A stretch of 34,080 bases of DNA from a virus, in the IMG/VR virus record IMGVR_UViG_3300035182_001197, positions 1 through 34,080 of that record, one strand, 5' to 3'. The notes under the pieces were generated by a model, which saw only the letters and a list, made by a program, of their open reading frames with translations, was not told the origin of the DNA and did not search any database. Shown piece after piece: positions 8,411 to 14,532 of the stretch (the first letter of the stretch is position 1; each line of letters starts with the position of its first letter). Both the position numbers and the translations under genes were made by a program.

Positions 8411-9492
8411 TTAGTGCTCATTCCATGTGGAGTGCCTTCTATGTGGCTAGCTCCGGTTATCAACATAAATCTCACTTTTTGGCGAAATTCGGTTAAGTTG
8501 TTGCTTCCGCTATAGCTAAGGGCCGACTTTAATCCGCCATTTAAGTTATTTACTACTAATGAAACGGGTCCTGTCATCGGTTTCATTATCGCAACGCCTT
8601 CTGGGGTATAGTCAGTAGGTAACTCTGGGTCAAAATCTGACCTGGCTTCTCTGCTTGCCATACCTCTATAAATTTTTTGGCCTTGCATTATAGTTCCGGG
8701 AGCCTCGGTTGTAGTGGCGAACAGACTACCTATCATAACAGTGTCGGCGCCGAAAGCAAGGGCCTTAGCTATGTCGCCTGAATCACGAATACCGCCATCA
8801 GCTATAAGATCGAATTTAAAATCTTTCTTTAATTCTGCTACTTCTGCTATAGCTGTGATTTGTGGCACTCCGTGGCCTGTAACGCGACGGGTGGTGCAAA
8901 CGGCACCGGGACCTATACCTACCTTCAAAGCATCTGCACCGGCCTCTAACAGCCTTTTACCGCCTTCATAGGTGGCTACATTACCTGCAATGATTTTGGC
9001 TGTTGGAAAATCTTTTTTAATAGCTGTTATAGTTTCTATCATTAACTTGCTATCGCCGTGGGCTATGTCAATACACAAGCCATCTGCCGTTTTATTTGCA
9101 ATTAACCATGATCCTAAATTAACAGCTTCGGATCCGACGCCAATGCTTGCAATAACTATACCGCCATTTTGTTTAATTAGTTTTGCTTGATCTACAATAG
9201 CTTGAATATCTTGGTATCTATGTAAAATCCCTATACCACCAAGGTTATTCATAGCTATAGCCATGTTAGCCTCGGTTACGGTATCCATATTAGCTGAGAT
9301 AAGTGGATTTAACAGCTTAAATCCTAGCAAAGAAGTCGATATGTCTACGTTTTTGCGGGTCTCTACCTCAGAGTATTGAGGTTCGAGAAGCACGTCGTCG
9401 AATGTAATTGCTTGATTTAACTGGTTAATTTTTGATACTGGCTTAGCCGCATATTTGGGCTTGCGTTTAAAAAGATTGAAGGGCAGTTTCAT
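8407..9492 (-). CDS. IMP dehydrogenase / GMP reductase family enzyme lacking CBS domains
   Basis: 361 residues folding as one TIM barrel. TFDDVLLEP (30-38), [10 protein letters not shown] and the catalytic loop [11 protein letters not shown] with Cys199 are diagnostic of the IMPDH/GMPR family. At this length the CBS pair found in most IMPDHs is absent, as in GMP reductases and a few short IMPDHs. The C-terminal PEG and HIEGTPHGM segments look more IMPDH-like, so the direction of reaction (IMP to XMP, or GMP to IMP) cannot be decided by eye. The ATG at 9492 follows a good GAGG site and an extended -10 promoter. It is the first gene after a terminator, so it heads its own unit with thyX and dNMP kinase. 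Confidence 0.85.
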   Translation of the reverse strand: MKLPFNLFKRKPKYAAKPVSKINQLNQAITFDDVLLEPQYSEVETRKNVDISTSLLGFKLLNPLISANMDTVTEANMAIAMNNLGGIGILHRYQDIQAIVDQAKLIKQNGGIVIASIGVGSEAVNLGSWLIANKTADGLCIDIAHGDSKLMIETITAIKKDFPTAKIIAGNVATYEGGKRLLEAGADALKVGIGPGAVCTTRRVTGHGVPQITAIAEVAELKKDFKFDLIADGGIRDSGDIAKALAFGADTVMIGSLFATTTEAPGTIMQGQKIYRGMASREARSDFDPELPTDYTPEGVAIMKPMTGPVSLVVNNLNGGLKSALSYSGSNNLTEFRQKVRFMLITGASHIEGTPHGMSTK

Positions 9493-9506
9493 ATTTCCTC
9501 ACAGTC

Positions 9507-9515
9507 ATTATACCA
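9507..9515 (-). promoter_or_regulatory. Extended -10 promoter for the nucleotide cassette
   Basis: The reverse strand reads TGGTATAATG, a perfect TATAAT preceded by TGn, 14 bases before the ATG at 9492 with GAGG between. Upstream only a weak TTGTTG lies at 16-base spacing, so the extended -10 probably dominates. It sits just downstream of the hairpin at 9540-9570, so the cassette can be expressed independently of the capsid genes. Confidence 0.7.
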
Positions 9516-9539
9516 CAGGTTAAGATGACAACAACAAAT

Positions 9540-9570
9540 AAGAAAGCCCAGCATGGGGCTGGGCTTTCTT
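9540..9570 (-). terminator. Strong hairpin terminator after the capsid genes
   Basis: A perfect 13-bp inverted repeat (AAGAAAGCCCAGC and GCTGGGCTTTCTT) with a 5-base loop. Read leftward it ends in a pyrimidine-rich CTTTCTTATTTGTTGTTG. It lies 20 bases after the stop of the frameshifted small head gene. The symmetric arms could also act on rightward transcription, but no rightward gene needs it here. Confidence 0.8.
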
Positions 9571-9590
9571 ACTACAGACTGTTTATTTTA

Positions 9591-9939
9591 TTACCAGAGC
9601 GCTGAATCAGTTGCTGAGGTTAGAACGAGTGCTCTCATTACTAAGTAGACGTTGCCAACGACGCCAGCTACTGGTAGAGTGCCCGCAGTAGCTACTAGAT
9701 ATCCCAATACTGCACCGCCCGCTGAAGGAATCATTAATACTGAGTCACCTACAGCTAATGCACCGAAGTCGGTAGTTGTTGAAGTGCTGGTTCCCGTGAT
9801 CTTAGCGACACAGGTTTGAGCAGATAGAGCAGCTACTAATGCACCTTGGTTTACGTTTGTAATTACTTCTGTGGCAGTAGCGGGGTCTATTGAGATAGCA
9901 GTAAGTACCCCTTTTTGCCTTTTGTGATAAATTAGCCAT
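9591..9939 (-). CDS. Small head-associated protein, frameshifted near its start
   Basis: An AAGGAG site seven bases before the ATG (9937-9939) marks a start, but that frame closes after 45 residues with unlikely Cys- and Arg-rich sequence. One base shifted (+1), from about 9908, an obvious coding frame of 105 residues runs to TAA at 9591: VLTAISIDPATATEVITNVN and on through Ala, Val, Gly and Thr-rich sequence to TDSALW-type ending. No start codon serves the second frame, and an upstream in-frame TAA closes it. The join falls at AAAAAGGGG, giving MANLSQKAK(R)-VLTAIS. Either a sequencing error in the homopolymers or a +1 shift at the AAA-AGG-G codons would explain it. Position right after the capsid gene suggests a decoration or minor head protein. 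Confidence 0.65.
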
Positions 9940-9963
9940 TTTGTAGCTCCTTATCCTTAGTTA

Positions 9964-11376
9964 TTAAAACGCACCGATTAGTGAGTCAATTAGAACGTTC
10001 TTGCGTGGCTCCAGAACCGCTAAGCAGAGGAAACGGAAATGCGCTTCAGGCTGTGAAAGGTCAACTACCGCTAGTTTTAGACGGCTGTATGAAGCTAGTT
10101 CCTTTAATACCATTGTATCCTTTTCTACTAGGAATCCAGTGATACCACCGGGTAGACGGTTATTTAGGTCAAGGAATTGTACTGAAGCTCCCTTGTACGC
10201 TACACGACCTACTAACTTCGCAGTTGACGCCGCACCACCTGAGGCTGAGCGGAATACGTTGAAGAAACGTACAGTACCTGAACCAACGGCACAGGTTACT
10301 TGGATTTGCTGACCGGCAGTTAATGAAGCTGAGGTTACAGCCGCTGAAGGTGCTGATTCACCAATTTCATTTTCCGCAGTAATGTAATAAGTATAAGTCG
10401 CGCCAGCTAGGAATGAAGTTGACCCAGCTTGAGGAGTGACTGAAGAAATTGAGGGCGTACCGGGAGCGCCGTTACGAGTTCTCTTTTGCTTAGTTTGCGC
10501 TGATAGGAAGCGTGAAGCTTCTAGGGTGACAACGCCACCTGAAACTGCTTGCTTACCGATATCCGCACCAGTGGTAGGCTCAGAAGCTGAGTTACCAAGA
10601 ACAATGCGTTCCTTACCGGCATAGCTGTTCTTTGAGTAAGCTGATAGAACTAGAGGATCTATATAAAGCTTATCTGCCGATCCCATGTTCATTAGACCAC
10701 GAACCCAAGCATCTTCAATCATTGACTGGGTTAGAACACCACCACCAGCTATAATAACTGAAAGGTTTGAACCAAACGCGTCAAACATTAGGTCTTGAGT
10801 GTTGGTTTGTGAGTCTGAAATACGAACTTGCGCATCTAGACCAACCATGTTAGGCATACGGTCTGGGAACGCTAGCGGGTTACCATCGAAAACACCCGCG
10901 TTTGAGAAGTCGCCCTTACCACGGAAAATATCAAATTCGACATCGCCAGCGATTTTCTTCGCGCCTGATTGCGCTTCACGATCTTCCGCCTTAACGCCAT
11001 CTTGAGTCTCTGCCATATTAGCAGCTAGAGTTACTCGACGAATGTGGCTGTAATAAGCCATCGGAACAACCGCGCGCACGAAGTCTGAGGTCTCTTCTGA
11101 CCCTACTTGACCTTCGTGTTGCGCTGAACCGCCAAAGATACCATATGATAGCTGGCGATTGAATTGTACCAATTGACCCTTAGACTTTTCCACCTTAACT
11201 TCTTTTTGAAGTTTGATGTGCTTGTCTTGGAAGGTGACGTTGTGCATTACAGGTGAAACATCTTCTACCTGTAGGGCGCTGCCTTGCACGAGTGAACCGG
11301 GAGAACCTGCATATGAGCCCAATTCTAGTGCCTTAACTAGATCTTCAATTTTGTTTAAAAGGTTTGTACCTGACAT
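9964..11376 (-). CDS. Major capsid protein (HK97 fold) with Ig/FN3-like insert
   Basis: 470 residues. The N-terminal region has a short helix (5-19), then a Gly/Ser/Pro-rich segment (20-36). After that, VQFNRQLSYGIFGG (70-83) and FVRAVVPMAYYSHIRRVTLA (99-118) resemble the N-arm and E-loop region of SPO1- and jumbo-phage-type capsid proteins. Residues about 304-405 form an Ig or FN3-like beta domain containing YTYYITAENEIGESAPS. The last 60 residues return to the capsid core. A strong AGGAG site precedes the ATG. It directly follows the scaffold gene, the classical order. Residues 14-40 match a segment of the protease-kinase and probably form part of a cleaved propeptide. Confidence 0.85.
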   Translation of the reverse strand: MSGTNLLNKIEDLVKALELGSYAGSPGSLVQGSALQVEDVSPVMHNVTFQDKHIKLQKEVKVEKSKGQLVQFNRQLSYGIFGGSAQHEGQVGSEETSDFVRAVVPMAYYSHIRRVTLAANMAETQDGVKAEDREAQSGAKKIAGDVEFDIFRGKGDFSNAGVFDGNPLAFPDRMPNMVGLDAQVRISDSQTNTQDLMFDAFGSNLSVIIAGGGVLTQSMIEDAWVRGLMNMGSADKLYIDPLVLSAYSKNSYAGKERIVLGNSASEPTTGADIGKQAVSGGVVTLEASRFLSAQTKQKRTRNGAPGTPSISSVTPQAGSTSFLAGATYTYYITAENEIGESAPSAAVTSASLTAGQQIQVTCAVGSGTVRFFNVFRSASGGAASTAKLVGRVAYKGASVQFLDLNNRLPGGITGFLVEKDTMVLKELASYSRLKLAVVDLSQPEAHFRFLCLAVLEPRKNVLIDSLIGAF

Positions 11377-11391
11377 ACTTTATTCTCCTGG

Positions 11392-12429
11392 TTACTTCAG
11401 TAAGTGTGAAATTTCATTTACATCTACATCGCCTGCAAGAACGTATCGATTAATTAAATCTCGGTCCGATTTCTTCAAATCATTGCTTTGGGCTACTTGA
11501 TTTAACTTCTTTAATACATCTTTGCGATTCATTGATACTGGCTTAGGCTTCTCTAATTCCGACTTGGCTACGAATTGAGCCATTGAAGTAAACGCCTTTT
11601 GTTGCGGGCGAGTAATCATCGTTTCTAGTAAACCCGTTAATCCAGCTAATTGTCTTTCTAATGAAGCAACCTTTTCATCGGTTGCTTTCTTTAGCTCATC
11701 AGCCCATACTGGAGCTTCTGAAGCTTGTAATTGTTCTGGCGGACCACCGGCACCCATTTCTGGAGGCATTCCGCCTGCACCCGGAGGGCCACCGGCTGGT
11801 GAGCCTGAGGCTTCTGGAGGCATTCCGCCTGCACCCGGAGGGCCACCTGCACCTTGATCTGGTGAAGGAGCACCCGGAGCCGCTGGAGCGCCTGCTCCAC
11901 CGCTCATACGTTGCATAACTACCGCTCGGAGAGCTTCATAGTGCATTTGTAATTGATCATCAGGAAGCGCAGCATAAGCTTGTTCTAGAGTTTGTTCATC
12001 CCCTTGTTGCTGTTCTGGGGATTCTTGTCCGGGAGGAGCTTCTGCACCTTCTTCGCCACCATCTGCTGGCGGGGTTTCTGATTCTCCACCACCTTCTGAC
12101 GCGCCTTCTGATGCACTTTCGCCACCCATATCGGGAGAACCTTCTGGAGCCGAACCTTCTTTCTCTAATTCAAGTTGTTCTGCGTCTTTCTTAAGACCGC
12201 CCTTATTCTCATGAACAATTTGACCTTCTTTGCCCATTTTGGGAGCTTTGTCGTGTAAAATTTGTGCATGACCGGAACTAGCTTGGCCGACTTCATGGCC
12301 ACTTGAGCGTTGTCCGCCTGATTCAGCTGATGGATATTGTTTTCCACCTTCTGACTTTAATAGTTCGGGAAGATCCGTTCGGAGTTCTTCAATAAGTGAG
12401 TTAATTTCGTCGTCGGTATATGATTTCAT
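11392..12429 (-). CDS. Capsid scaffold / prohead core protein
   Basis: 345 residues. The start carries a textbook AAAGGAGG site. Residues 25-160 are Gly, Ser, Glu and Gln-rich. Residues 185-250 are Gly/Pro/Ala-rich with two copies of GGPPGAGGMPPE. Residues 250-280 are a predicted coiled coil (VASLERQLAGLTGLLETM), and the C-terminus is helical and charged. Hydrophilic, low-complexity, coiled-coil proteins encoded just upstream of the capsid gene are typical scaffolds, so the call rests on composition and position. LELEKEGSAP at 86-95 loosely resembles the L-x-L-G-x5-P signal of other head proteins and might be cleaved by the maturation protease. Confidence 0.7.
   Translation of the reverse strand: MKSYTDDEINSLIEELRTDLPELLKSEGGKQYPSAESGGQRSSGHEVGQASSGHAQILHDKAPKMGKEGQIVHENKGGLKKDAEQLELEKEGSAPEGSPDMGGESASEGASEGGGESETPPADGGEEGAEAPPGQESPEQQQGDEQTLEQAYAALPDDQLQMHYEALRAVVMQRMSGGAGAPAAPGAPSPDQGAGGPPGAGGMPPEASGSPAGGPPGAGGMPPEMGAGGPPEQLQASEAPVWADELKKATDEKVASLERQLAGLTGLLETMITRPQQKAFTSMAQFVAKSELEKPKPVSMNRKDVLKKLNQVAQSNDLKKSDRDLINRYVLAGDVDVNEISHLLK
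11758..11847 (-). repeat. 36-bp in-gene direct repeat (Gly-Pro-rich scaffold segment)
   Basis: Positions 11758-11793 and 11812-11847 are identical over 36 bases, offset by 54 bases (18 codons), so both are read in the same frame and encode GGPPGAGGMPPE twice. DNA-level identity indicates a recent in-frame duplication within the scaffold gene. Confidence 0.85.
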
Positions 12430-12459
12430 ATAACCTCCTTTTTTTGAGAATCAACTCAA

Positions 12460-12921
12460 TTACATGTCGCCTAGGTCTTTCCAGTATAGGTCGCTTAGAA
12501 CATAAGTAGGAGTACCGGTAATATCTGATACAGTAGGGATCGCACCGTTAGCGCGTATATAAACTTCAACGCGGACATGTTGTTGAGCTAGTTCTAGGAA
12601 AACGCGGTTCTTTACAACTTCAGCTACTAGCGAAACGCCAGTTAGACCAGCGGCTTGCTCTAGAACTACTTGAGCAATATGTGGACCATACGAGTCTTGA
12701 GCAACGCCAACTGAGTTAAACCCAATTGAAGGCATTTCAATTATACGGATTACGACGTTATTTTCGCCAGTAGCGGGGGTGCCGTCGTTTACTGAAACTA
12801 CAGGAAAACCTGAAGAATCTAGTGATTCAATTACTGATAAAATCGGGGTCTCTTGCATGCGTAGAGTTAGCTTTTGTGCAAGGGTACGTGATAAAACTAG
12901 TGCTTTCTTAAGTGTGGACAT
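12460..12921 (-). CDS. Putative head-associated virion protein
   Basis: 153 residues, alpha/beta with regular beta-strand patterns (NNVVIRIIEMPSIGF, VFLELAQQHVRVEVYI). No family is recognised. A GGAG site lies six bases from the ATG, and a small hairpin (12936-12947) lies just upstream. It directly precedes the scaffold gene, and its upstream neighbour on the same strand is separated by the inserted plus-strand gene. A decoration, head-stabilising or core protein is plausible from position only. Confidence 0.55.
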   Translation of the reverse strand: MSTLKKALVLSRTLAQKLTLRMQETPILSVIESLDSSGFPVVSVNDGTPATGENNVVIRIIEMPSIGFNSVGVAQDSYGPHIAQVVLEQAAGLTGVSLVAEVVKNRVFLELAQQHVRVEVYIRANGAIPTVSDITGTPTYVLSDLYWKDLGDM

Positions 12922-12935
12922 TATTGTCTCCTAAA

Positions 12936-12947
12936 GGGCTATCGCCC
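12936..12947 (-). promoter_or_regulatory. Leader hairpin before the 153-aa virion gene
   Basis: On the reverse strand GGGC-GATA-GCCC forms a 4-bp GC stem four to nine bases upstream of the AGGAGA ribosome site (12927-12932). It could protect the transcript's 5' end or tune translation. It is short, so chance is not excluded. Confidence 0.35.
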
Positions 12948-13027
12948 GGTGCAACGAAAATTTTAATTACATATAAAGTATTGGTATCTTTGGAGAACAC
13001 GCAAAATCGCGAATCAATCTTTTATGC

Positions 13028-13441
13028 ATGGAAATGTTCAAATGTTCAAGATGTGAAGTAACTAAGTCGAGAGACAAGTTCCATGAAGTAACTGATAAAA
13101 ATAGAAATAGACCAGTTACTTCATGGTGTGCGGATTGTCGCAAGACAGCAGATAGAAGCCGAGAGCTTTTTAATTTTGCTTTTAAAAAATATGGCCAAAT
13201 CTGTATTTATTGTAAATACCCCAAAAAGAACACCTATCGAGGAGTTTGTAAGAAATGTATGAAAAAGCAGGGCCTAAAAGAATGTAAACGATGCAAGACA
13301 ATCCTTTTATTGGCTTTTGATTTTTGGGAAAAGAAAGGGGCTTGTAAACACTGCTTAAGAGAGCAATGGCGAGAAGAAGCTATTTTAAAGGGTGTTGGAG
13401 CTTTAAGCCGCGGGGAACAATTGTCTCAAGATAGGTCTTAG
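13028..13441 (+). CDS. Protein of three tandem four-cysteine zinc ribbons (endonuclease VII/HNH-like N-terminal module)
   Basis: 137 residues on the strand opposite to all neighbours. Twelve cysteines form six CxxC knuckles pairing into three ribbons: C6/C9 with C34/C37, C59/C62 with C74/C77, and C86/C89 with C106/C109. The first ribbon (FKCSRCEVTKSRDKFHEV) matches the module common at the start of phage HNH and endonuclease VII-like proteins, and resembles the start of the gene at 33880. No HNH or GIY-YIG catalytic motif is visible. The start is uncertain (13028 or 13034) with no good ribosome site. The 3' end overlaps the GGDEF-like gene's end by 62 bases, antisense. A mobile endonuclease remnant or a DNA-binding regulator are both possible. 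Confidence 0.7.
   Translation: MEMFKCSRCEVTKSRDKFHEVTDKNRNRPVTSWCADCRKTADRSRELFNFAFKKYGQICIYCKYPKKNTYRGVCKKCMKKQGLKECKRCKTILLLAFDFWEKKGACKHCLREQWREEAILKGVGALSRGEQLSQDRS
13081..13126 (+). repeat. 14-bp perfect inverted repeat inside the zinc-ribbon gene
   Basis: CCATGAAGTAACTG (13081-13094) and its exact reverse complement CAGTTACTTCATGG (13113-13126) flank an 18-base AT-rich loop. A partial direct copy TGAAGTAACT lies at 13054-13063. The repeat falls within codons 19-33, so the RNA would fold a strong hairpin inside the coding region. It could be a binding site or a fold-back translational control element. Confidence 0.7.
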
Positions 13442-14078
13442 ATTTTTCTAATGGTCGCCAATCATCTGGCGGAGCTTCGTGCAACTTAGATACATGAATA
13501 AACGGCTCTTTGCCTAAATCAAAATGCTTAACCCTTTGGCTGTTTATCATTCCACCAAGAATATCCTTTGCTTCTTGCAATGCTTGTTCTGCTTGTCCCG
13601 GAGAATAGCCAATGCCTACAGAAACGGTGAATTTATGGTTGGTTCCAGACAATACTTCTGTTTCATCTAGCTTTTGTTCTAATTCTTTAGTAAATCCAAG
13701 GGCTTCTTGTGGAGATTTAAATATAATTCTGCTTTTATCCCCACTAACTCTAAAGGCATGAACCTTATATTTCTTAGATAATTCTAGTATTGAATTAAAC
13801 ATTAGCGAAACGCCTTCATCTCCCATTAATTGGCCATGGGTGTCGCTTAATGCTCCGACCGAATTACCATCAATAGTTACGTGAACGCCTGAATTTTTAT
13901 TAAAAGCCACGAATTTCTTGTAAGAAAATAGATTCCCAAAGTCTGGAAACTGACTATCCTTTTCGATATGATCAGGAAACTCAGGCTCGGCTGGTTTTTC
14001 ATAGATAGGCAAGGAAGGATCCATCTTTTGAAGATTTTCCATTCCCTTAAGTAGTTCGAAGTAGTCTTCATTAAACAT
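13380..14078 (-). CDS. Degenerate GGDEF-like domain protein
   Basis: 232 residues. Residues 1-60 are acidic and linker-like. Residues about 63-172 follow the GGDEF nucleotide-cyclase fold: VTIDGNSVGALSDTHGQLMGDEG (67-89) corresponds to the D-x-D-x-F-K-x-x-N-D-x-x-G-x-x-x-G-D block, and HAFRVSGDKSRIIF (107-120) to the R-x-GGDEF hairpin. TVSVGIGYSPGQAEQALQEAKD (151-172) corresponds to the closing S-x-G-I-A...A-K segment. The signature is SGDKS instead of GGDEF, so diguanylate cyclase activity is unlikely, although D70 and D114 remain. The start overlaps the previous stop (TAATG). It is encoded between the protease and capsid genes. A nucleotide-sensing or structural role is inference. Confidence 0.6.
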   Translation of the reverse strand: MFNEDYFELLKGMENLQKMDPSLPIYEKPAEPEFPDHIEKDSQFPDFGNLFSYKKFVAFNKNSGVHVTIDGNSVGALSDTHGQLMGDEGVSLMFNSILELSKKYKVHAFRVSGDKSRIIFKSPQEALGFTKELEQKLDETEVLSGTNHKFTVSVGIGYSPGQAEQALQEAKDILGGMINSQRVKHFDLGKEPFIHVSKLHEAPPDDWRPLEKSKTYLETIVPRGLKLQHPLK

Positions 14079-14524
14079 TAGAACTTCTCCATTTTATACT
14101 TGCCTAGTTGTACTTGTGCAAATAGCTCTTTTAATTCGTCTTTAGAAATTTGCTTCCCACCAAATATGGTGTTTATTCCGTATATTTCAAGTATTTTAGG
14201 CTGATCTATCCCATTCCACACAAAATACTTGGCGTCTGGGTCTACATCGCCAAGACTCATTTCAGGAATAACGTCGTCGTGAGCCCCTTCATTGGCTTGT
14301 TTATCAGAAATGACTTTAAAATACGGTGTGTGGCAAAGATGGAATATCTTTTTTGATATTTCTGGAGTTATTGGACCTTCTATTACATCTTCCATCAAAT
14401 TATCGTGATCTTCTAATATGTAGAATTTACCGTTTTTAATAAAAAACTTAGACACTTGTCTTTCTACGGGTTTGCCGTATCCTGATTTAATGCTATAGAC
14501 TCTATAAATTCCGTCTTTTAACAT
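14078..14524 (-). CDS. Hypothetical protein
   Basis: 148 residues, alpha/beta, starting MLKDGIYRVYSIKSGYGKPV, which could form a small SH3-like or OB-like barrel, followed by a mixed C-terminus. No family is recognised. AGGAG precedes the ATG, and the stop overlaps the GGDEF-like gene's ATG, so the two are translationally coupled and may work together. Confidence 0.6.
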   Translation of the reverse strand: MLKDGIYRVYSIKSGYGKPVERQVSKFFIKNGKFYILEDHDNLMEDVIEGPITPEISKKIFHLCHTPYFKVISDKQANEGAHDDVIPEMSLGDVDPDAKYFVWNGIDQPKILEIYGINTIFGGKQISKDELKELFAQVQLGKYKMEKF

Positions 14525-14532
14525 TTAGACTC

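Noticed and set aside
11661-11918. Plus-strand open frame rich in Leu and His opposite the scaffold gene
   Set aside because: It mirrors the Gly/Pro/Glu-rich repeats of the scaffold on the other strand and has no ribosome site.
13380-14078. Active diguanylate cyclase
   Set aside because: The GGDEF signature is SGDKS, so catalysis is unlikely even though the fold appears kept.
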